Assembly (NCBI GenBank): GCA_049115575.1
Contig: JAGDZU010000001.1
Location: 124,001 to 188,000 of the forward strand
Length of the DNA: 64,000 bases
Source of the DNA: JAHEKB01 sp049115575
GTDB taxonomy: Bacteria; Bacteroidota; Bacteroidia; NS11-12g; UBA9320
Direction: 5' to 3'
The notes below the pieces were generated by a model. It saw only the letters and a list, made by a program, of their open reading frames with translations. It searched no databases and was not told where the DNA came from. Within the stretch, counting starts at the first letter, position 1. Each line of letters begins with the position of its first letter. A program made the position numbers and the translations under genes. This document shows, piece after piece, positions 57,645 through 64,000 of the stretch.

Positions 57645-60461
57645 ATGAAGTATTTTTATACGATCGGTTTTTTGCTGATTTCAATTGTTGGTTTCAGTCA
57701 AAACACTGGCACTGCCAAGCTTTCAGGTGGTGTAGCGGATAGTGCAAGTGGAAATGCATTGCCAGGGGCAAGTGTAACGCTGCTTAAAGGTGATGTGCTA
57801 GTAGCAGGTACTATAGCAGAATCTTTGGGAGCTTATCATTTTAAAGATGTTGAAGTAGGAGAGTATACCCTTAAAGTTAAAATGATCGGGTATAGGACTT
57901 TGAGCCTTGAGGTTAATCTTCAAAATGACATGGTTTTAGGAACCTTGTTTTTGGTGCAGTCCACATCTGAAATAGATGGAATTGAAGTACAAGGCCAAAT
58001 AGCTATAGGTGAAAATAGAGGAGATACTTCAGAGTATAATTCAAGAGCATTTAAAACTCATCAGAATGCAAGCGCACAAGATCTACTTGAGAAAATGCCC
58101 GGCGTTAGGAATGACAATGGAACTATAAAAGCAGAAGGTGAAAATGTGCAGCAGGTATTGGTAGACGGCAAGCCCTTTTTTGGGCAGGATGTAAATACTG
58201 CTCTAGGAGTACTTCCGGCGGAGGTCGTAGACAAGATTCAAATTTTTGACGATCAAAGTGAGCAATCCAAGGCCAGTGGAGTTGATGATGGCACCAGAAT
58301 TAAAACGGTGAACATAGTCACTAAGATTAACATGAGAAACGGCGAGTTCGGCAAGGTTTATGCCGGAGGGGGAACGGATGAGCGTTATGCCGCAGGTACA
58401 AATATTAATGTATTTAGAGGCGACCAGAGATTCAGCATTCTGGGTCAGGTTAACAACATCAATATGCAGAATTTTTCTACCTCTGACCTTTTGGGTGTAG
58501 TGGCGGATAATTCTGGAGGAAGGCACCACAGAAGAGGTCCTGCTTTTATGCGCGGATTTTCCGTGGGCTCAGATGCTTCTGATTTTATGGTCAATCCTCA
58601 AAATGGGATAATTCAAACATTAGCAGGAGGGATAAACTATCAAGACCAGTGGTCAAAAAAATGGGAAGTGTCTTCGAGTTATTTCTACAACAGATCAAAT
58701 ACTACAGCAATCTCAGATCTGTATCAATTGTATTTCCTGTCTGAATTAGATGGCCAAGAGTACACTGAGAACAACGAGTCAACCTCTATTAATACCAATC
58801 ACAGGTTCAATGCTAAGCTAACCTATAAATTATCAGAAAACGCCTCCTTTTTCATACTACCTTCACTTAGTGTTCAAACCAATGAAGGAGATGAAGTCAC
58901 GGAATCTTTAACCTCAAGAGAAGGGGTAATGCTGTCTAGTGTAAATAGTTTGTTTAATAGTGACTATGAAGCATTCAACTGGAGTAATGACATTATGTTC
59001 CGACAGAAATTTGCCAAGGCTGGAAGAAGCTTGTTTGTAAGAGGTAAAGTGGGACAGCAAAATACCAGCGGCACATCAGATATGATTTCTGGCCCAAATT
59101 GGGTTGGCCCAATTTTGATAAATCAACAAGCTGACCTCTCCAAAGATGGCTTTGATTTGGTGGGTAGTATTATGTATTCAGAACCTATAGGTGACCAGGG
59201 TATGAATATGTTTTATACCTATGATATTACAAACAGCCAGAATAATTCAGATCAACTAACTGAAGACCTATTGGGTTCTGAAAGCGTTTTGGATTCCACT
59301 TTATCAAATAGATATAACAATGATTGGACAACTCATATGGTTGGAGCGGGAATTCGCAAATTCAATAAATCATTTGGCTTTGTATTGAGATTCAAGTATC
59401 AAATATCCAGCCTTATAAATGAGCAAAGCTTACCAGAAGAAGTAAACGTTAATAGGCAATTTAACAACATAATGCCTTTTGCTTTGATTAGAACCAGAGG
59501 AGATAATGGAGGAAGTGCGTTCTTAATGTATAGGACTTATGTAAGCGCTCCAAGCGCAAGTCAATTGCAATTGACCGTTGATAATTCTAACCCTTTATTG
59601 CTTTCAACAGGCAATGCCAGTCTCAAGCAGCAATTTACACATTACCTAAGATTGAGATACAAGAACTCTGATAAGACCAAATCAAAAGTCTTTTTTGCAG
59701 GTATTCGAGCTAATTTTAAAGAAAACTATATAGGAAATCAAAGTTTAATAGCACTTTCAGATACAGTCTTATCTGGTATAGATGTTCAGTCTGGTGCTCA
59801 ATTGAGCTCACCTTTAAACTTAGCGGGATACTACAGCATTAGCAGTATGGTGAATTTCGGATTTCCAGTTAAAGCCTTGAAAAGCAATTTGAATATTGAT
59901 CTTTCAAATACAGCTAGTAACATCCCATCCATGATTAATAATGAACTCAATAATACCTTGAGTTCACTTTATGAATTTGGAGTAGTCCTCAGCAGTAATA
60001 TCAGTGAAAAATTGGATTTCACCATAAGTTCTAATTCTGGATATAGCTTAGTAAAGAGCGATATCAATGACAATTTATCAAACAATTACTTCATTCAGCG
60101 TTCAAGGATAAAACTAGATTGGGTCATGCCATGGGGAATCACTTTTAGATCTCAATTAGAACATCAACAGTATTTTGGTTTAACAGAAGGATTAGACAAT
60201 ACAGTTTTACTGTGGACTGCAGGTTTGGGTAAACAATTGTTCAAAGACAAACGTGGTGAAATTCAATTGAGTGTATTTGATATACTAGGTCAGAACAATC
60301 GAATAAGTCAGAATTTCTATTCAACCTATTACCAAGAAAGCACGAGTAATGTCTTAACTAGTTACACCATGCTCACATTTAGTTACAATCTGCGAAAGTT
60401 CCGAGAGGGTAAAATTCCCGACGAAACTGAAAATTCGAAGAGGCCAATGCATCATCATTAG
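57645..60461 (+). CDS. Outer-membrane beta-barrel protein with carboxypeptidase-like domain
   Basis: 938 residues. Signal peptide MKYFYTIGFLLISIVGFSQ, then a carboxypeptidase regulatory-like domain (about 22-110: LSGGVADSASGNALPGASVTL, LKVKMIGYRTL), a plug-like domain (about 130-230: ASAQDLLEKMPGVRNDNG, VQQVLVDGKPFFGQDV, VVDKIQIFDDQSEQSKA) and a long barrel of beta strands to the end. This is the TonB-dependent-receptor-like layout of Bacteroidota; the TonB box itself is not evident and the closest type is the outer-membrane-beta-barrel family. The C-terminus is MHHH. The transported compound is unknown. Confidence 0.85.
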   Translation: MKYFYTIGFLLISIVGFSQNTGTAKLSGGVADSASGNALPGASVTLLKGDVLVAGTIAESLGAYHFKDVEVGEYTLKVKMIGYRTLSLEVNLQNDMVLGTLFLVQSTSEIDGIEVQGQIAIGENRGDTSEYNSRAFKTHQNASAQDLLEKMPGVRNDNGTIKAEGENVQQVLVDGKPFFGQDVNTALGVLPAEVVDKIQIFDDQSEQSKASGVDDGTRIKTVNIVTKINMRNGEFGKVYAGGGTDERYAAGTNINVFRGDQRFSILGQVNNINMQNFSTSDLLGVVADNSGGRHHRRGPAFMRGFSVGSDASDFMVNPQNGIIQTLAGGINYQDQWSKKWEVSSSYFYNRSNTTAISDLYQLYFLSELDGQEYTENNESTSINTNHRFNAKLTYKLSENASFFILPSLSVQTNEGDEVTESLTSREGVMLSSVNSLFNSDYEAFNWSNDIMFRQKFAKAGRSLFVRGKVGQQNTSGTSDMISGPNWVGPILINQQADLSKDGFDLVGSIMYSEPIGDQGMNMFYTYDITNSQNNSDQLTEDLLGSESVLDSTLSNRYNNDWTTHMVGAGIRKFNKSFGFVLRFKYQISSLINEQSLPEEVNVNRQFNNIMPFALIRTRGDNGGSAFLMYRTYVSAPSASQLQLTVDNSNPLLLSTGNASLKQQFTHYLRLRYKNSDKTKSKVFFAGIRANFKENYIGNQSLIALSDTVLSGIDVQSGAQLSSPLNLAGYYSISSMVNFGFPVKALKSNLNIDLSNTASNIPSMINNELNNTLSSLYEFGVVLSSNISEKLDFTISSNSGYSLVKSDINDNLSNNYFIQRSRIKLDWVMPWGITFRSQLEHQQYFGLTEGLDNTVLLWTAGLGKQLFKDKRGEIQLSVFDILGQNNRISQNFYSTYYQESTSNVLTSYTMLTFSYNLRKFREGKIPDETENSKRPMHHH

Positions 60462-60486
60462 CACACTGTATTGCTAAGGAATATGG

Positions 60487-61269
60487 TTATTTTAAGTTAA
60501 CTGTATCTAAATCTACTATCTCTCCAAAATCCACATTTACACTACTAATCAAGCTATCTGAAACAGTTGTGTCTGTAGGGTTTATCCAAACATCATATGT
60601 GCCATCAAGACCACAAATCATGAAAAAACCATCGGGATTTGTTATGGATAAGATAGAATCATTATTGTTAATCACATAAACATATGAAGGTAAACTATCT
60701 GGTTGAACATAACCTTTGAGTTTTCCGTTTGTCGAGTCTGCAAATGTTCTAATTACAGGCTTTAGGCTGTATTGTCCATTTCCTTTTTCTACTACAGATT
60801 TACACGCATCAAAGTCAAGCCAGATATTGTAAGAGGTTCCTGCATCTAAATGCTGGTGTAAATTCAACTTCAAACCGCTTTGACTACCGGAAGGTATTTT
60901 AATGTCGTGATTAGTGCCATTTACAACAATTTCATTATTGTCTCCTAACAATAATCGAATCTGAGATATTGTACCTTCTGGCAATTCTGTGGTGCACAAT
61001 AGTGTATCCAAGCCATTTGTTAATGTAAGTAAGTCATATACACCAGCATTGAATGGCAAAATGGACTCCCATCCGTTTGAATCCGAATGAATCTCCATAC
61101 CCTCTATATCTATGTAAAGATGATCATAATCACAGGGTGCATCGGTTAGTCGGAATGATACTTGAGCAGTACTGGGCTTGACTGCATCTTTGCTACATGA
61201 ATTCAATTCAAACGCAATCAAAGCAAAGGCTACAAGACTTATGGTAATAAATAATTGTCTTCTTCTCAT
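60487..61269 (-). CDS. DUF4382 domain lipoprotein
   Basis: 260 residues. Signal peptide with lipobox FELNSC (Cys25), so a lipoprotein. The DUF4382 domain is clear: VSFRLTDAPCDYDHLYIDIEGMEIHS, PFNAGVYDLLTLTNGLDTLLCTTELPEGTISQIRLLLGDNN, IKIPSGSQSGLKLNL and NIWLDFDACKSVVEKGNGQYSLKPVIRTF (each named by its motif). A short C-terminal beta domain (about 180-260) follows. Family function unknown; often linked to surface structures. It converges with the barrel-protein gene. Confidence 0.85.
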   Translation of the reverse strand: MRRRQLFITISLVAFALIAFELNSCSKDAVKPSTAQVSFRLTDAPCDYDHLYIDIEGMEIHSDSNGWESILPFNAGVYDLLTLTNGLDTLLCTTELPEGTISQIRLLLGDNNEIVVNGTNHDIKIPSGSQSGLKLNLHQHLDAGTSYNIWLDFDACKSVVEKGNGQYSLKPVIRTFADSTNGKLKGYVQPDSLPSYVYVINNNDSILSITNPDGFFMICGLDGTYDVWINPTDTTVSDSLISSVNVDFGEIVDLDTVNLK

Positions 61270-61286
61270 AACGGTTTGTTAGGCTG

Positions 61287-61294
61287 CAAAGTTA
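61287..61294 (-). promoter_or_regulatory. -7 promoter element of the DUF4382 gene
   Basis: TAACTTTG on the minus strand, exact TAnnTTTG, 17 bases ahead of ATG 61269. Confidence 0.5.
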
Positions 61295-61323
61295 AGGATG
61301 ATTGTAGAACTGGCCATTGGAAC

Positions 61324-62721
61324 CTATAAAGGCCAGAATACAACCAATAAGGATTGCAAAATGAAGAAGAGGATAAAAGGGATAATTAAATAACCCATAA
61401 CGTCTCTTGCTTGTATTTTAATACCCTTTCCCATTACCGGTAGAACCAACAATAAGAAGAAAGGCTGTAATAGATTGCTCAAGCTTTCACCATAAGCTAT
61501 AGACATAGAGGCTCTTGAGAACATAGCTGTTACTTCTGATTGAGGCAAACAAACAGATATCTCTTTGATAGTGTTGAGAATGCTGGGACCAACTACGGCA
61601 AATTCTCCTCCTGCAGAAGGTATGGCGAAATTCACAAATCCTCCCGTTAGATATGCAAAAAATGCGTAATTCTCTCTGGTGGCAAATGAGGCAAGTAAGT
61701 TTGCTAATTGCTCGCCCAGACCGGTATAAAGCATAATTCCCATTATACCAGCATAAAAGGGATATTGAAAAAGTATTCCAGAGATATTACTGCTAGATCT
61801 CTTCATGGATATAGCATATCGCATAGGTGTTTTATGTAAAAGCATGCCTACCATTAAAAAGATGAAAATCATGATATTGAAATTCAAATCAAATCCCTGG
61901 CTTGAGAAATGATAGATAATATAGGCGAGTCCCATAGCAACTATAAGAAGTTGCAGTATTGGATTGTTGTTAAGGAAATCTGAAACTGATTTCGAAGGCA
62001 GTTTTAAGCCATTGGCTTCTTCTGCTATGCTGGGTTCTAGAGTGTTTTCAACATTTACTTTAAGATCTTCAATTTGCTGATTTTCCTGGGTCTTAGGAAT
62101 AAGGATTAGAATCATAATAGGTGCAAAAAGTAGAAACAGCCCTATCATGGCTATATTCAAGCTAGAGCCTAGTGTATATGAAGTTGGAATAGTTTCGGCT
62201 AAAACTCCAGCTTCAATAAGGTAATTATTCTTGGTGTTTAGAAGCAGTGGAATGGAGCTTGAAAAACCGGTAACCCAACTATTAATGCTAAAATATACGC
62301 AAGCCATTAAAAATGGATAATGCACTCCCTTCACTCTTTCTGCTAGTTCTCTTGCCAACACACAAGTGATGATAACCCAACCAAAACTTACCATACTCAG
62401 TATAATCCCAAGAAGTACAACAAAAAAGTAGACTTGTTTTGGACTATTGATATAGCTTGCCAATGAATCAATTCCCCTTCCAATTAATGGAGAAAGCGCT
62501 ATGCTGTAGCCTGTAATGATTATTAGCACGATTTGCATTCCAAATTCAAGGAGGGTCCAAAATCCGTTGTACCAAGCTTTAATAATATCTAGTGGAGAGG
62601 CTGTTGTCCATCCCAATGCGGTAAAGGCAACAATGAGCGTGAGTACTATTGCAAATACAAAAGCATTAGGCATATACCTTTGAAAAATATCGGTGAATTT
62701 TTGCCCAATTTTGCTAACCAT
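61324..62721 (-). CDS. Short-chain fatty-acid transporter (AtoE-type)
   Basis: 465 residues and about 12 hydrophobic segments. PNAFVFAIVLTLIVAFTAL, WNGFWTLLEFGMQ-like stretch, RGIDSLASYINSPKQVYFFVVLLGIILSMVSFGWVIITCVLARELA and the second half with ATRENYAFFAYLTGGFVNFAIPSAGGEFAVVGPSIL are AtoE/TIGR00366 features, a family that imports acetate, butyrate or acetoacetate. With the scoA/scoB genes it points to use of ketone bodies or short acids. No promoter element is evident upstream, and it precedes the DUF4382 gene by 54 bases, so co-transcription is possible. Confidence 0.9.
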   Translation of the reverse strand: MVSKIGQKFTDIFQRYMPNAFVFAIVLTLIVAFTALGWTTASPLDIIKAWYNGFWTLLEFGMQIVLIIITGYSIALSPLIGRGIDSLASYINSPKQVYFFVVLLGIILSMVSFGWVIITCVLARELAERVKGVHYPFLMACVYFSINSWVTGFSSSIPLLLNTKNNYLIEAGVLAETIPTSYTLGSSLNIAMIGLFLLFAPIMILILIPKTQENQQIEDLKVNVENTLEPSIAEEANGLKLPSKSVSDFLNNNPILQLLIVAMGLAYIIYHFSSQGFDLNFNIMIFIFLMVGMLLHKTPMRYAISMKRSSSNISGILFQYPFYAGIMGIMLYTGLGEQLANLLASFATRENYAFFAYLTGGFVNFAIPSAGGEFAVVGPSILNTIKEISVCLPQSEVTAMFSRASMSIAYGESLSNLLQPFFLLLVLPVMGKGIKIQARDVMGYLIIPFILFFILQSLLVVFWPL

Positions 62722-62833
62722 AGACTTGAATTTACGAGTATACGAATTATTCAGAAAGCAGCGTTTTTCAAGCTTAATATTTTGATTAATTAAAGTATTG
62801 GTATTTCATTTACTTTTTACGACTTTTGCGCCC

Positions 62834-62858
62834 CCGTTGAGCATAGGAGATTCAACGG
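62834..62858 (+). promoter_or_regulatory. Leader hairpin of rpsP
   Basis: CCGTTGA (62834-62840) pairs with TCAACGG (62852-62858) around an 11-base loop, just before the rpsP start codon at 62874. It could be a control hairpin of the rpsP-rimM unit; not tested. Confidence 0.35.
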
Positions 62859-62873
62859 ATATAACAAAAAGTT

Positions 62874-63602
62874 ATGGTTAGAATTAGATTACAACGACAT
62901 GGTAGAAAGAAAAGACCTTTCTACTACATTGTGGCGGCGGATCAACGTGCTCCTAGAGACGGTCGATTTATTGAAAGAATTGGTTCATACAATCCAAACA
63001 CCAATCCTGCAACAATTGATCTTGATCTAGATGCATCAGTGCGCTGGTTACAACAAGGTGCAGTACCAACTGACACTTGCAAGGCAATTTTATCTTACAG
63101 AGGAGCTATTTACAAAAACCACTTGTTAAAAGGGGTGAAAAAAGGAGCTTTGAGTGAAGAAGAAGCAAACAAGAAATTTGATGCTTGGTTAGAGCAAAAG
63201 AATGCTCAAATTGAATCAAAGCAGTCTAGTATTCAAGAGGCAGCGGCCAAACGTGCAGCTGAAGCTCACAAACGCGAAGAGGAAGTTAAGGTTGCTAGAG
63301 AAAAAGCAATTCTTGAGAAAAACTCACCCCTAGCTGAAGAGGTTGTGGAAGAGGTATCTGAAACTGTTGCTGAAGAGGCATCAGCAGAGGAAGCTCCAGA
63401 AGCAGTAGCAGAAGAAGCTCCAGAAGCGAAAGCAGAAGAGACTCCAGCAGAGGAAGCTCCAGAAGCAAAAGCAGAAGAGACTCCAGCAGAGGAAGCTCCA
63501 GAAGCCAAAGCAGAAGAGACTCCAGCAGAGGAAGCTCCAGAAGCAAAAGCAGAAGTGACTCCAGCAGAGGAAGCTCCAGAAGAAGCAGAAAAAGCAGAAT
63601 AA
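62874..63602 (+). CDS. rpsP: 30S ribosomal protein S16 with a long acidic C-terminal tail
   Basis: 242 residues; the S16 core takes about 85 (MVRIRLQRHGRKKRPFYYIV, DRRGRFIERIGSYNPNT-like stretch, ending near ILSYRGAIYKNH) and the rest is an extension seen in many Bacteroidota S16 proteins. From about residue 173 the tail is a repeat of EEAPEAKAEETPA-type units, four nearly perfect copies of 13 residues (39 bases) plus partial ones. The tail is acidic and alanine/proline rich, unlikely to fold. rimM starts after its stop with the ATG sharing no bases (TAA ATG). Confidence 0.95.
   Translation: MVRIRLQRHGRKKRPFYYIVAADQRAPRDGRFIERIGSYNPNTNPATIDLDLDASVRWLQQGAVPTDTCKAILSYRGAIYKNHLLKGVKKGALSEEEANKKFDAWLEQKNAQIESKQSSIQEAAAKRAAEAHKREEEVKVAREKAILEKNSPLAEEVVEEVSETVAEEASAEEAPEAVAEEAPEAKAEETPAEEAPEAKAEETPAEEAPEAKAEETPAEEAPEAKAEVTPAEEAPEEAEKAE
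63390..63599 (+). repeat. 39-base tandem repeat in the rpsP tail
   Basis: Four consecutive 39-base units at 63414-63452, 63453-63491, 63492-63530 and 63531-63569, with a truncated copy before (63390-63413) and after. Differences are mostly single bases at the third codon position (gcg/gca/gcc for Ala), and one GAG to GTG change gives Val in the last copy. Coding, in frame. Confidence 0.95.
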
Positions 63603-64000
63603 ATGATTCCAAAGGAGGAGTTGAGCTTAATTGGTTTCATTAAGCGTCCTCATGGAATTAAAGGAAATATCCAATTAGGTTTGGAAGAGGAAATCGCTCT
63701 GAATAAGGGCGATTTTCTTTTTTTAGAATTAGAAGGCCAATATATTCCTTACCCCATATTAGACATAAGCGAATCATCTGGTCAAGCTATAGTTCGTTTA
63801 GGTTTTCTTCAGGAGGTTGATAGCATCAAAGAGCTATCGGGTACATCTGTTTATTTCAAGAACAGTTCTGAAAACACACAGCCTCTAGCAGTTGTAACCT
63901 ATCGTTTGATTGACGATAAACTTGGTGATTTAGGACAAGTAAAAGACATTTTACAATACCCACATCAACAAATGATATTGATTGATTATATGGGTAAAGA
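63603..64000 (+). CDS. rimM: Ribosome maturation factor RimM (3' partial)
   Basis: 132 codons are visible before the window ends. LSLIGFIKRPHGIKGNIQLG matches the RimM N-terminal domain, and TYRLIDDKLGDLGQVKDILQYPHQQMILIDYMGK the start of the PRC-barrel domain that binds the 30S head. RimM helps assemble 16S rRNA near S19. It starts immediately after the rpsP stop, the common rpsP-rimM order. Confidence 0.93.
   Translation, partial: MIPKEELSLIGFIKRPHGIKGNIQLGLEEEIALNKGDFLFLELEGQYIPYPILDISESSGQAIVRLGFLQEVDSIKELSGTSVYFKNSSENTQPLAVVTYRLIDDKLGDLGQVKDILQYPHQQMILIDYMGK

Noticed and set aside
61310..61336. CTGGCC...GGCCAG inverted repeat as terminator of the fatty-acid transporter
   Set aside because: Six pairs, no T-run, spans the stop codon of the gene and the DUF4382 promoter area; too weak.
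63390..63599. CRISPR-like repeat array
   Set aside because: The repeats are contiguous with no spacers and code in frame for an acidic tail.
63266..63640. Long open frames on the minus strand over the S16 tail
   Set aside because: They are shadows of the 39-base repeat on the other strand: low-complexity Ser/Ala/Gly or Leu tracts, no start context, and the plus frame is S16.
1..64000. tRNA or rRNA genes in intergenic gaps
   Set aside because: No T-loop (GTTCRA) or acceptor pairs seen in any gap; longest gaps (34789-34975, 62722-62873) hold only promoters and hairpins.
1..64000. Phage, IS element or defence island
   Set aside because: No transposase, integrase, attachment repeat or defence-type domain found; composition is even throughout.

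Overview
This window is a continuous stretch of chromosome from a low-GC Bacteroidota bacterium, most probably a free-living (marine-type) member of the Flavobacteriales. The evidence is: proteins with type IX secretion (T9SS) C-terminal sorting domains, a C25-family PorU-like peptidase, a carboxypeptidase-like-domain outer-membrane barrel protein, the flavobacterial arrangement ileS-dksA/traR-lspA, an S16 protein with a long acidic tail, very few Shine-Dalgarno sequences, and many exact copies of the Bacteroidota -7 promoter element TAnnTTTG just upstream of genes. I see no mobile element, prophage, CRISPR array, rRNA or tRNA gene, and no gene-free stretch above 300 bases. Genes are dense and often overlap by 1, 4 or 8 bases.

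Layout. 1-9.7 kb: D-Ala-D-Ala ligase (5' end outside the window), a PASTA protein, a T9SS cargo protein, a rhodanese, a seven-haem cytochrome lipoprotein with a TPR tail, a 2[4Fe-4S] ferredoxin, an NlpC/P60 peptidase, an alanine:cation symporter with a tiny coupled membrane protein, and on the minus strand a DJ-1/PfpI protein coupled to a DUF1272 zinc protein. 9.7-14.1 kb: minus-strand ileS-dksA-lspA; the IleRS carries a swapped GIHH signature in place of HIGH. 14.2-23.4 kb: a fucosyltransferase-like gene, a minus-strand RND transporter / ECF sigma factor / anti-sigma-like operon, and a coupled cluster of two glycosyltransferases, an inositol-phosphatase-family enzyme and a T9SS-exported peptidoglycan amidase, facing a third glycosyltransferase. 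23.4-28.4 kb: a very large C25 peptidase resembling PorU2.

28.5-36.9 kb: a CoA-transferase operon with a sulfotransferase-like gene between its two subunits, malate dehydrogenase, a membrane GT2-like protein, an EamA transporter, a MacB/FtsX-type permease, then queA-plsY-clpS. 36.9-43.6 kb: a homogentisate-dioxygenase / PLP-enzyme operon, a TPR lipoprotein, and thrS-infC-rpmI-rplT with a strong terminator. 43.6-53.3 kb: DoxX and a surface protein, a 1,461-residue unknown secreted protein coupled to prmA, a ligase-associated-type DEXH helicase and a DUF2391 membrane protein. 53.3-64 kb: an exonuclease, hutH and hutU flanking a small DUF4359-like gene, an outer-membrane barrel protein, a DUF4382 lipoprotein, an AtoE-type short-chain fatty-acid transporter, rpsP and the start of rimM.

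Together the genes describe a heterotroph that degrades amino acids (histidine by hutH/hutU, tyrosine by homogentisate dioxygenase) and handles acetoacetate-type acids (CoA transferase, AtoE-like transporter), with a heavily decorated surface maintained by glycosyltransferases and T9SS. Non-ATG start codons (TTG, GTG) and promoters placed only 4-9 bases from the start codon are unusually frequent and suggest several leaderless or near-leaderless transcripts.
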